This document shows positions 1-6,527 of a DNA stretch of 64,000 nucleotides, in pieces. This DNA comes from Paenibacillus sp. yr247 (GTDB lineage: Bacteria > Bacillota > Bacilli > Paenibacillales > NBRC-103111), in assembly GCF_900103825.1 (NCBI RefSeq), contig NZ_FNIF01000010.1, positions 1 through 64,000 on the forward strand. Reading direction: 5' to 3'. The notes under the pieces are model-generated. The model saw nothing but the letters and a program-made list of their open reading frames with translations. It did no database searches and had not been told where the DNA came from. Every line of letters begins with the position of its first letter. Within the stretch, counting starts at the first letter, position 1. The position numbers and the translations under genes are program-made.

Positions 1-82
1 TAGATCCGAATGCGCTTGTCGATACGACAGCAGTTAAAAGTGCGAGTGTTGTTACTGTGCGGCCTGTAAGATATTTTTTCAT
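1..82 (-). CDS. Isochorismatase-fold hydrolase, N-terminal part only
   Basis: Partial gene that runs off the left edge. The 27 visible codons read MKKYLTGRTVTTLALL..., almost identical to the export signal of the complete paralogue at 1485-2273, and are followed by the same type of cleavage region. A GGAGC ribosome binding site precedes the ATG. By homology to that paralogue the product should be an exported cysteine hydrolase, but no catalytic residue lies inside the window. It is preceded by the same promoter and palindrome arrangement as the paralogue, which argues for a recent duplication that included the regulatory region. Confidence 0.7.
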   Translation of the reverse strand, partial: MKKYLTGRTVTTLALLTAVVSTSAFGS

Positions 83-125
83 GGTTGTTTGCTCCTTTTT
101 TATAAATGATTACCTTTAATTTGTT

Positions 126-143
126 ATTCTTAAAATTAAGATA
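126..143. promoter_or_regulatory. Candidate MarR operator 1
   Basis: Inverted repeat ATTCTT-6-AAGATA with a perfect inner part (TCTTAA-AA-TTAAGA at 128-141). It shares architecture with palindromes at 916-933 and 2321-2338. It lies about 45 bases upstream of the start of the truncated hydrolase gene. Assignment to the adjacent MarR regulator is inference. Confidence 0.5.
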
Positions 144-288
144 TATGACATTAAGATAATCACCGAATGTATTTCTAAATTCACATTGCAGTGCATAAAA
201 GCAAGGATAACTTACTCTGTCCAACTATGCCCCCTTTATTTTACTTTGAATATTTGAAACAGTGTAAGGAATTTCAATTACATTTATT

Positions 289-317
289 ATAATATACACT
301 TACGATTAATAAGTCAA
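289..317 (-). promoter_or_regulatory. Sigma-A type promoter, minus strand
   Basis: On the minus strand TTGACT (312-317) is followed after 17 bases by TATTAT (289-294). The identical pair with identical spacing occurs at 2472-2500 upstream of the second hydrolase. It would give a 5' leader of roughly 200 nt before the gene starting at 82. Confidence 0.55.
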
Positions 318-439
318 TACTTTTTCATGAGTAAATTATTTTCCGTGTTTCACATCTAGATTTCCTTTTTGCTCTTGCCTTTTTTGGGGCTATCTCAGTT
401 CATACCGCCGCCCAAACACTGAAGATCTGTATTTATTTA

Positions 440-880
440 TTATGCTCCTTTTCCTAGCTTCTTAAGAAGTTTTGTAATTTCTTGTTTTTCATCTAGAGAA
501 AGACCTTGAGTGATGGAATGAATCGTTTCTGCATGACCGGGAAAAGCTTGGTCGAATAATTCATACCCCGCCGGTGTAATTTCAGCATAAATAACTCTTC
601 GATCTTCTTCACAATGCACACGTTTTAATAGACCTTTTTTCTCCAGTTTATCGATATTATAGGTGATACTTCCACTGGTAATTAAAATCTTTTCACCAAT
701 TTGCTGCAGTGGAATTCTTCCCTTTGTATATAACAATTCCAAAATCGTAAACTCCGAAGGTGACAGACCGTTTTGCTTCATATCTTTAACCGCTCTGTCC
801 ATAAGCGTTTTGTAGGCTTTTGAAAGATTAACAAAGGTCTTAAGCGAAATAGCTTGATCATCTTCTAGTTGGAATAACAT
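440..880 (-). CDS. MarR-family transcriptional regulator
   Basis: A protein of 146 residues with the MarR winged-helix layout: an N-terminal helix, then residues about 40-110 with the helix-turn-helix (LQQIGEKILITSGSITYNID) and a basic wing (EEDRRVIYAEIT). The start was set at the ATG at 880 and not at the GTG at 898, because the ribosome binding site AAGGAGGTGA lies between them at the right spacing. An 18-bp palindrome overlaps its own -10 box (928-933), so autorepression is likely. It is the last gene of a same-strand group behind a cytochrome c and a hydrolase, and the same palindrome precedes two hydrolase genes. MarR proteins usually respond to phenolic or oxidative signals; the ligand here is unknown. 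Confidence 0.88.
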   Translation of the reverse strand: MLFQLEDDQAISLKTFVNLSKAYKTLMDRAVKDMKQNGLSPSEFTILELLYTKGRIPLQQIGEKILITSGSITYNIDKLEKKGLLKRVHCEEDRRVIYAEITPAGYELFDQAFPGHAETIHSITQGLSLDEKQEITKLLKKLGKGA

Positions 881-915
881 AGAGTTCACCTCCTTCACAA
901 TATCTTAAATTTAAC

Positions 916-956
916 TATCTTAAATTAAAGATAATTCTTTTTTAAAATGATATCAA
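916..956 (-). promoter_or_regulatory. marR promoter with overlapping operator
   Basis: Minus-strand TTGATA (951-956) and TATCTT (928-933) are spaced 17 bases apart. The -10 box is one arm of the palindrome TATCTT-6-AAGATA at 916-933, with a further half site TATCTTAAAT at 901-910. A repressor bound here would occlude the promoter. Confidence 0.55.
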
Positions 957-1016
957 TGGTAATCATTTCTGCAATACATGAACATACGTTTCTCGTACAT
1001 GCACCTGTAGAGGTGT

Positions 1017-1442
1017 CTAGTTTTTGGCTGCTAGCCAGCTGGCCAACGTTTCAATTTCTTCCTTGTTCAGTTTATCTTTGAAAGGTGGCATTGTGTTCCC
1101 ATTAGTGATTTGGTTAATGATTTTTTCTTTGCTTAAACGCGCACCTACTTTTTGCAAATTGGGACCAATCATTCTCCCTTCCAACTCTGCACCATGACAG
1201 GCTATACAATTTTGCTTGAAGATGGTTGCAGCCTCAAGTGCAGCTGTGGTAGGAGTTGCAGAGACGCTTTTACCCGGATCGGGATTTTCCTGATTCGAAT
1301 GTCCAACATTTTCCGGTAAGCTTGTGGTGCTTGCAACGGGTCTGCTAGATGCCATACCTTTCTTCTCATCGGTTTTTTCACATGCGGCTAACGAAACGGA
1401 AATGAAAAGCGCTAACAGAAGAACTGGCGTCTTTTTAAACAT
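1017..1442 (-). CDS. Lipoprotein cytochrome c, small monohaem type
   Basis: A protein of 141 residues. A hydrophobic signal ends in the lipobox SLAAC with the lipidated cysteine at about residue 21, so the protein is anchored outside the membrane. A polar Ser/Thr/Pro linker follows. The haem site CIACH is at about residues 79-83 and the axial methionine is in NTMPP at about 118. This is the arrangement of Gram-positive c-551/c-550 type electron carriers. It lies between an exported hydrolase and a MarR regulator on the same strand. The partner oxidase or reductase is not in the window. Confidence 0.88.
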   Translation of the reverse strand: MFKKTPVLLLALFISVSLAACEKTDEKKGMASSRPVASTTSLPENVGHSNQENPDPGKSVSATPTTAALEAATIFKQNCIACHGAELEGRMIGPNLQKVGARLSKEKIINQITNGNTMPPFKDKLNKEEIETLASWLAAKN

Positions 1443-1484
1443 AATCTGATAGTCCCTCTCTTTTAAAATTTTGATTCTCTTTGA

Positions 1485-2273
1485 TTAATGTCCTTCCTTA
1501 CCGCCAAACATGGCTTGCGAGTAAATAATGCCTAATCCGTATGCGCCGCCGTGTTCTTTGGCAATATCCGTTGTGGCTTTGTAAGTTTTAGAACGAGCCC
1601 AGTCACGTTGCAGCTCTAACAAGTACTGCTCCCATGTGATTGGCGTTGCGCCGGCTTGAATCATGCGCTCTACCGCCATATCGTGCGCTTCTTTCGATAC
1701 GCCGCCTGAAGTATCGGTTACGATATACACTTCATATCCTTGATCGATCGCGGAAAGAACGGCTGACAAGTCGCACACCTCTGTCCATAGACCAGAAACG
1801 ACTAGTTTCTTTTTACCGTAGCTGTTAACTTTATCTACGACTCTTTGATCTTCCCAAGCATTCATTGTCGTACGGTCAATTGGCTGCTGATCAGGAAAAA
1901 CAGCTTGGATTTCCGGGAAAATCGGTCCGCTGAACGACTTCGAAGCCACCGTCGTCAGAACGGTTGGTACATTGAAAGCTTTCGCTGCTTTAGCAAGTCC
2001 AGTCACGTTATTGCGCAATGTCGCGATGTCAATAGACGAAGTACCAAAAGCCATTTGCGGCTGGTGATCGATCATGAGCAGCGTGTGGTTCGTTGGTGTT
2101 AACAATCTTGGAGATGGAACTGCCTTTGCATGAATGGAAGTTGTACCTTGGTTAGTCGCGGCAGCAGGTGCATTCGCTTTTTCTACGATCATAGAACCAT
2201 ATGCAGTTGTGGATACAACGGCAGTTAGAAGCGCTAGCGTTGTTACTGTGCGTCCTGTAAGAAATTTTTTCAT
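1485..2273 (-). CDS. Exported isochorismatase-family cysteine hydrolase
   Basis: A protein of 262 residues with an N-terminal export signal (about 1-30, TTLALLTAVVSTTAYG) and a Ser/Ala-rich linker, followed by an isochorismatase-like alpha/beta domain. The expected catalytic aspartate is in LLMIDHQ (D69) and the nucleophile is in WTEVC (C167). The domain resembles YcaC-type hydrolases whose substrates are mostly unknown. It is closely related to the proteins at 1-82 and 2600-3496. Members of this superfamily are usually cytosolic, so the export signal is unusual. The 18-bp palindrome at 2321-2338 and a promoter at 2472-2500 lie upstream. Confidence 0.85.
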   Translation of the reverse strand: MKKFLTGRTVTTLALLTAVVSTTAYGSMIVEKANAPAAATNQGTTSIHAKAVPSPRLLTPTNHTLLMIDHQPQMAFGTSSIDIATLRNNVTGLAKAAKAFNVPTVLTTVASKSFSGPIFPEIQAVFPDQQPIDRTTMNAWEDQRVVDKVNSYGKKKLVVSGLWTEVCDLSAVLSAIDQGYEVYIVTDTSGGVSKEAHDMAVERMIQAGATPITWEQYLLELQRDWARSKTYKATTDIAKEHGGAYGLGIIYSQAMFGGKEGH

Positions 2274-2320
2274 GGTTGTTAGCTCCCTTTTGTTTTTTGT
2301 AAAATAATCTTAATATAAAG

Positions 2321-2338
2321 TATCTTTATTTAGAGATA
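2321..2338. promoter_or_regulatory. Candidate MarR operator 3
   Basis: TATCTT-6-GAGATA has the same 18-bp architecture as the site at 916-933, with one mismatch in the second arm. It lies 48 bases upstream of the hydrolase start at 2273, matching the position of operator 1 relative to its gene. Confidence 0.45.
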
Positions 2339-2471
2339 TTAGTCATAAATAAACAAAAGTAATCTCTAAAAACATTTAGTGCAATTAAACGCAACTTACT
2401 TTGTTCACTATAACCCTCACCTCTCGACTGTTTTAATTGATATATTATAAGGAATCTAGTTTATAGTTATC

Positions 2472-2500
2472 ATAATATATACTTACATTAAATTAGTCAA
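2472..2500 (-). promoter_or_regulatory. Sigma-A type promoter, minus strand
   Basis: Minus-strand TTGACT (2495-2500), 17-base spacer, TATTAT (2472-2477). This copy matches the promoter at 289-317 and implies a leader of about 200 nt before the gene starting at 2273. Confidence 0.5.
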
Positions 2501-2559
2501 TATATTTTTAGTAGTTAATTGCTGGCTAACTGTAATGGGATAAATTTCTTGGATAAAGC

Positions 2560-2592
2560 CACCTCTCTTGAATCATCTTAATGATGGAGGTG
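2560..2592 (+). promoter_or_regulatory. Hairpin masking a ribosome binding site
   Basis: CACCTC (2560-2565) and CATC (2574-2577) can pair with GAGGTG (2587-2592) and GATG (2583-2586). The second strand contains the GGAGGTG ribosome binding site of the gene starting at 2600. This could limit translation; the stem has an asymmetric bulge, so the effect is uncertain. Confidence 0.35.
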
Positions 2593-2599
2593 TTTCTAA

Positions 2600-3496
2600 A
2601 TGAAAAAATTTCTTTACTCAATGGCTGGTGTAATGTTAGTCTCTGCTTTGACAGGTTGTACCGCTAAGGGTCCGAATGAAACAAATGTTCAAACAAAGGG
2701 TTTGCAAGTTAATACAATTAGTGATGGGCAAGTCCCTCGCGATTATGTTGCTCAAACTGCAAGAGATAATGTTCGCCCTTATGCAACCGGGTCTTCGCAA
2801 TCAGATTTCAACGCGCTTGCTACTAAGGTTTCGGAAGGGGCTGAGATTAAGGCGAACGCAACGAATGCTTCACCTCGTTTGTTAACTCCAACCGATCATT
2901 CCCTCATGCTAATTGACCATCAACCACAAATGGCTTTCGCAACGAAATCGCATAGTTTGGAAACAATCCGAAATAATGTAGCAGGAGTTGCAAAATCCGC
3001 GAAGTTGTTCGGTGTGCCTACGGTACTTACTACGGTCGCTTCGAAAACTTTTAGCGGTCCAATCTTTCCGGAAATTAAAGCTGTTTTTCCAGATCAAGCG
3101 CCGATTGACCGTACAACCATGAATGCGTGGGAAGACCAACGCGTCGTAGATAAAGTAAAAAGCTTCGGTAAAAAGAAACTTGTAATAGCGGGCCTCTGGA
3201 CTGAAGTTTGCGTTGTCGATCCAGTTCTTTCAGCAATTGACGCGGGATACAAAGTATACTTTATCTCGGATGCTTGTGGAGGTGTAAGTCAAGAGGCGCA
3301 TGAAATGGCTGTTCAAAGAATGATCCAGGCTGGTGCCGTACCTATTACGTGGTTGCAATATTTGCTTGAGATGCAGCGTGATTGGGCTAATCAAAAAACT
3401 TACAATGATGTTCTCACGATAGCAAAAGATCACGGCGGCGCTTATGGACTTGGTGTCATTTACGCCAGTGAGATGTTTGGAGGAAAAGAGCATTAA
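2600..3496 (+). CDS. Lipoprotein isochorismatase-family cysteine hydrolase
   Basis: A protein of 298 residues. The lipobox LTGC puts the lipidated cysteine at residue 20, so this paralogue is tethered to the outer face of the membrane, whereas its neighbour at 1485-2273 carries an ordinary signal. A linker of about 65 residues precedes the isochorismatase-like domain, with the catalytic aspartate in LIDHQ (D106) and nucleophile in WTEVC (C204). From about residue 91 onward it is very similar to the neighbour, which suggests duplication with replacement of the N-terminal region. It is transcribed divergently and ends at a strong hairpin terminator. Substrate unknown. Confidence 0.86.
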   Translation: MKKFLYSMAGVMLVSALTGCTAKGPNETNVQTKGLQVNTISDGQVPRDYVAQTARDNVRPYATGSSQSDFNALATKVSEGAEIKANATNASPRLLTPTDHSLMLIDHQPQMAFATKSHSLETIRNNVAGVAKSAKLFGVPTVLTTVASKTFSGPIFPEIKAVFPDQAPIDRTTMNAWEDQRVVDKVKSFGKKKLVIAGLWTEVCVVDPVLSAIDAGYKVYFISDACGGVSQEAHEMAVQRMIQAGAVPITWLQYLLEMQRDWANQKTYNDVLTIAKDHGGAYGLGVIYASEMFGGKEH

Positions 3497-3553
3497 ACAA
3501 AAGTATGCTGCTAGTATACATATGTGAGCAGCTCCGCTTGAAAAAGACTAACA

Positions 3554-3597
3554 AAAGCCTGCCATAGCACAAGGTTTTTGCTATGGCGGGCTTTATT
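3554..3597 (+). terminator. Rho-independent terminator
   Basis: AAAGCCT plus GCCATAGCA (3554-3569) pair with TGCTATGGC plus GGGCTTT (3579-3594) around a short loop, followed by a T/A-rich tail. It lies 58 bases after the stop of the lipoprotein hydrolase gene. Confidence 0.8.
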
Positions 3598-3609
3598 ATT
3601 TATGCCAAA

Positions 3610-3838
3610 CTATGTTTCGGAGCCCGCAAACCCGCGTGGCTTCGTTTTTGTTGTTTCAGAATTCACGACGAGTATCATTTGCTCAAACGAGTTTAGGATA
3701 ACGTCCAACTGCTCTCTACTGTTTTTCGCGGCGACCTTGCTTTCATCCATTTTGCGGATTTCGTTCGCGACGATCGCGAACTCGTCCGTGTTCGGCCGCT
3801 CGGGCAGCCTCAATAGCCGCGTTGAGTCCCAGCATCTC
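3610..3838 (-). pseudogene. Remnant of a chemoreceptor signalling domain
   Basis: One frame reads EMLGLNAAIEAARAAEHGR and, after a frameshift near 3785-3800, a second frame continues FAIVANEIRKMDESKVAAKN. Together these match the highly conserved hairpin tip of methyl-accepting chemotaxis proteins. No membrane, HAMP or ligand-binding part is present. This is a short, frameshifted fragment and is almost certainly not functional. Confidence 0.7.
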
Positions 3839-3972
3839 TTATCTAGCCGCGCCTCAAGGGACCATCCTCGATACTGAAAAGAACTGCTCCAAGTCTAGAA
3901 ACGTGCATTATCAGGCTATAGCTTGTTTTTTCCATATTATAGTAACTTCACACACAACAAGTTTATTTTTTA

Positions 3973-3981
3973 CATAATATA
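3973..3981 (+). promoter_or_regulatory. Possible SigK-like -10 element
   Basis: CATAATATA fits the CATAnnnTA form of the late mother-cell sigma factor -10 box, with an AC-rich stretch (ACACACAACA) about 14-16 bases upstream. It lies about 45 bases before the epimerase start. The motif is short and could occur by chance; it would fit a spore role for the genes downstream. Confidence 0.25.
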
Positions 3982-4025
3982 TGAATGAATTATAGAAAAC
4001 CTAATAGAGGAAAGGAGAATTCTCA

Positions 4026-5141
4026 TTGAGAATTGCTGTCATAGTGGGAACTAGACCGGAGGGAATTAAACTAGCACCGATTATTCATAGAATGAACCAA
4101 GAACCCCTATTTAAGCCTGTCGTAATCAACACAGGGCAACATTTAGAAATGTTGGATCAGGTCTTAACCACCTTTTTCATTAAAGCGGATTACCAACTTA
4201 AATTAATGCGAAATACACAAACTCTAGAACAACTAACCGCCGATATCTTAACAACACTTACACCCATATTAAAAACCGAAGCTCCAGATCTTCTCATCGT
4301 TCAAGGTGATACGACAACTGCATTTGCTGGGGCGTATGCTGCCTTCCTTCTAAAGATTCCCGTCGCCCATATCGAGGCCGGCCTTCGTACTTACAACTGC
4401 AATTCTCCTTTTCCGGAAGAGATGAATCGCCAATTAATTACTCGCCTAGCTAGCTATCATTTTACCGCTACGGATGCTAACAAGAAAAATCTCATTGAAG
4501 AAAGGGTCCCGTCTGAACGGGTATGGACAGTAGGAAATACTGTCATTGATGCCCTTCTTCAGGTCTCTTCAACTTCGTACGAGTTTCCGCAAGAGCTCCA
4601 CAAGATTATAGAAAGTGATGAGCAATTATTGCTCGTAACAACCCACCGCAGAGAAAGTTTTGAGCAAATGTGGAAAGTATACCGGGCTATCAGTCGTCTT
4701 GTAGAAGAAAATAAGCAGTTGCGTGTCTTATTACCGATCCATAAAAACCCGCTGCTTCGCAAACAGGCTTCTATACACTTAATCCAACATGACCGAATCC
4801 ACGTCGTAGAGCCGCTCGATTATGAGTGTTTTGTCCATGTCATGAAACGTGCTTATGTAATTTTGACAGATTCGGGTGGCATTCAGGAGGAAGCTCCGGC
4901 TTTGAATATTCCCGTTTTGGTAATCAGGGAACAAACCGAAAGGCAAGAAGGCATAACCGCAGGAACTCTTCGGCTAGTAGGACTGAACGTAGAAGACATC
5001 ATAGAGGAAACAACGAAGCTACTATACGATCGAAGAGAATATGAAATTATGGCTCAAGCATTAAATCCGTACGGCGACGGAAATGCTTCCGAACGAATCA
5101 TAAACGTATTGAAAGGACTAAACCTGAAACAGAATTTTTAA
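4026..5141 (+). CDS. wecB: UDP-N-acetylglucosamine 2-epimerase, non-hydrolysing
   Basis: A protein of 371 residues, the usual family length, that interconverts UDP-GlcNAc and UDP-ManNAc in the cytosol for surface-polymer synthesis. The N-terminal GTRPEGIK motif, the aspartate of VQGDTTT, the glutamates of HIEAGLR and PFPEE, and the histidine of TTHRRES are all present, as is the C-terminal DSGGIQEEAP nucleotide-binding motif. The usual TERPE following it reads TERQEG here, a minor change. The start is TTG with a ribosome binding site AAAGGAG nine bases upstream. It is followed after 19 bases by the DUF1796 gene, so the two are probably co-transcribed. Confidence 0.92.
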   Translation: MRIAVIVGTRPEGIKLAPIIHRMNQEPLFKPVVINTGQHLEMLDQVLTTFFIKADYQLKLMRNTQTLEQLTADILTTLTPILKTEAPDLLIVQGDTTTAFAGAYAAFLLKIPVAHIEAGLRTYNCNSPFPEEMNRQLITRLASYHFTATDANKKNLIEERVPSERVWTVGNTVIDALLQVSSTSYEFPQELHKIIESDEQLLLVTTHRRESFEQMWKVYRAISRLVEENKQLRVLLPIHKNPLLRKQASIHLIQHDRIHVVEPLDYECFVHVMKRAYVILTDSGGIQEEAPALNIPVLVIREQTERQEGITAGTLRLVGLNVEDIIEETTKLLYDRREYEIMAQALNPYGDGNASERIINVLKGLNLKQNF

Positions 5142-5160
5142 GTTAAAAGGGTGATGCCGT

Positions 5161-5775
5161 TTGATTCCAACTTACTTTAACCTATTCAGTGACATCGTGA
5201 GTCTTGGATCTTCATGCCAAACAGCCTATCAGTTAAAGAGGCTGCAGCTTAGAAAATCTTCCGGTCCGTTGGACTGGTTCATTACCAGTAACACGGACGG
5301 TCTGATTAAACTTGTTCAGAATGAGTTTCAAAATTTCATGGAGATGGAGCATCTCCAAGTATTGGGTCAAGCTCATCAGCATTATGTAGTCAGAGATAAT
5401 TTCTATCAAGTTATTTCCTATCATGACTTCCCGATTACAAATCCCGGCAGCTTGTGGAATCAGGAGTATAGCCGGTACAAAATTCAAGTTGATCGTCGGG
5501 TTCAACGTTTCCTGGACACTTTGACTCGTAGTACATCCCTTCTTTTAGTACGGACTCAAACTACCAAAGAGGAAGCTGTGCACTTACGGAATGCTTTACA
5601 TCCATGGGTGAAAACTTCGAACTATCTTCTACTTATTGTCAATTATCATACGGATGAAAATCGAACCGATGTCGTGCGTAATAATTGGTCGTTGTATCAA
5701 ATACAAGCTCTTACCATTCCCAAAGGGACAGATTGGCGTGGATCCGACGCGGCCTGGAGTGAAATTTTCTCTTGA
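5161..5775 (+). CDS. DUF1796 family putative papain-like cysteine peptidase
   Basis: A protein of 204 residues starting with TTG. The N-terminal DIVSLGSSCQTAYQLK stretch, the SSGPLDWF motif at about residues 38-45, and a histidine-containing central region match the DUF1796 family, which has been predicted to have a papain-like fold with the cysteine of SSCQ as candidate nucleophile. No signal peptide is seen. It lies between an epimerase and two DUF2642-like small proteins, which suggests a surface or spore-coat role; enzymatic activity is not established for the family. Confidence 0.7.
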   Translation: MIPTYFNLFSDIVSLGSSCQTAYQLKRLQLRKSSGPLDWFITSNTDGLIKLVQNEFQNFMEMEHLQVLGQAHQHYVVRDNFYQVISYHDFPITNPGSLWNQEYSRYKIQVDRRVQRFLDTLTRSTSLLLVRTQTTKEEAVHLRNALHPWVKTSNYLLLIVNYHTDENRTDVVRNNWSLYQIQALTIPKGTDWRGSDAAWSEIFS

Positions 5776-5792
5776 TGAGAAAACACAATTAT

Positions 5793-5812
5793 AGGAGGTG
5801 TTGAAGATGTAA
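5793..5812 (+). promoter_or_regulatory. Ribosome binding site followed by a start-stop codon pair
   Basis: A perfect AGGAGGTG (5793-5800) is followed six bases later by ATG immediately joined to TAA (5807-5812). A ribosome could initiate and terminate without elongation. It lies 64 bases upstream of the next real start at 5876 and may be a vestigial gene start or a minimal-ORF control element. Confidence 0.4.
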
Positions 5813-5875
5813 CAAATAAATAGGTAGAAAAGTGTTTGTTAAAAAATAATCCTTATGAACTAGGAGGTAGAACAA

Positions 5876-6265
5876 ATGGCAGAAGTTGTGGTTCTGAGAG
5901 CTTCATTTGATGGCCATAGAATTGATGTTAAGTACGTCAGCAGCTCCATTAGTCGTTATAAAAAGGAATTGCATGGAAAAAGTGTAGCGAGAGCAATGGT
6001 AATCCTTCAGGGTGCAAACTTCACGTTGGACTACAAACAGTCGGACAGTAAAGGCATAACTTTAATCTTCACTCTCGGTACAGAGACCCCGAATCCCCTA
6101 ATTGAGCTTTTACAAAGTCGTCTCAATACGCGAGTTACTATTCTAACCGATGCTGGTGAAGTCAGTGGAATCTTGACCTTGATTGGTACGGATGTCATCC
6201 AAATTAACGAAGATTCCGGCAATATAGTACTGATATTGATTAGTCAAATTAATGGTGTTATTTAA
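5876..6265 (+). CDS. Small protein with C-terminal DUF2642-like domain
   Basis: A protein of 129 residues with a strong ribosome binding site (AGGAGG, 5863-5868). The C-terminal half (about 78-129) reads as a small beta barrel of the DUF2642 type (LLQSRLNTRVTILTD ... GTDVIQINEDSGNIVLILIS), a fold found in several Bacillus and Paenibacillus spore-associated proteins. The N-terminal half is also beta-rich (AEVVVLRASFDG) and not recognised. It is followed by a second, shorter relative, and the pair shares a terminator. A coat or spore-surface role is inferred from the family and neighbours. Confidence 0.6.
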   Translation: MAEVVVLRASFDGHRIDVKYVSSSISRYKKELHGKSVARAMVILQGANFTLDYKQSDSKGITLIFTLGTETPNPLIELLQSRLNTRVTILTDAGEVSGILTLIGTDVIQINEDSGNIVLILISQINGVI

Positions 6266-6287
6266 AAATGAGTAAGGAGGAGTTTCT

Positions 6288-6488
6288 ATGAGCTTCGAAC
6301 AATTGCTCTCGACTCATATCGGTCGCACGATTGAAGTGTTTCTAGCCAATGAGTTTTTCTCCGGTCAATTGCTCTCGGTAAACAACGGCACTTTCACAAT
6401 TAATTTCGTTGATAGCTATTCATCGACGCAGTTAACTATATTAATTCAATCCGTTGAATATCTTCGAGTGCTTTTGATCTTTCCATAA
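6288..6488 (+). CDS. DUF2642-like small protein
   Basis: A protein of 66 residues consisting of one Sm-like beta-barrel domain (FEQLLSTHIGRTIEVFLANE ... GQLLSVNNGTFTINF). It resembles the C-terminal domain of the preceding protein, so the two likely arose by duplication. The ribosome binding site AAGGAGG lies 8 bases before the ATG. A perfect 13-bp hairpin begins four bases before its stop codon ends. Function unknown; spore-surface role inferred. Confidence 0.6.
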   Translation: MSFEQLLSTHIGRTIEVFLANEFFSGQLLSVNNGTFTINFVDSYSSTQLTILIQSVEYLRVLLIFP

Positions 6489-6514
6489 AGTGGGGGTGCC
6501 AACCCCCACTTTAT
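6485..6514. terminator. Bidirectional terminator between convergent genes
   Basis: ATAAAGTGGGGGT (6485-6497) and its exact complement (6502-6514) enclose a four-base loop. It separates the DUF2642-like gene from the convergent glycosyltransferase gene ending at 6528. Confidence 0.8.
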
Positions 6515-6527
6515 CATCGGGAACGAA

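Larger units (their letters stand above)
83..439. other. Upstream region of truncated hydrolase gene
   Basis: About 357 bases without a coding sequence. It holds a minus-strand sigma-A type promoter (289-317) and an 18-bp palindrome (126-143). Its sequence resembles the region upstream of the second hydrolase (about 2340-2510) over more than 200 bases, so the two leaders appear duplicated. No structured RNA is evident. Confidence 0.5.

Noticed and set aside
945..968. Fur-like box upstream of marR (TGATATCAATGGTAATCATT)
   Set aside because: Several mismatches to the 7-1-7 consensus in every register and no iron-related gene nearby.
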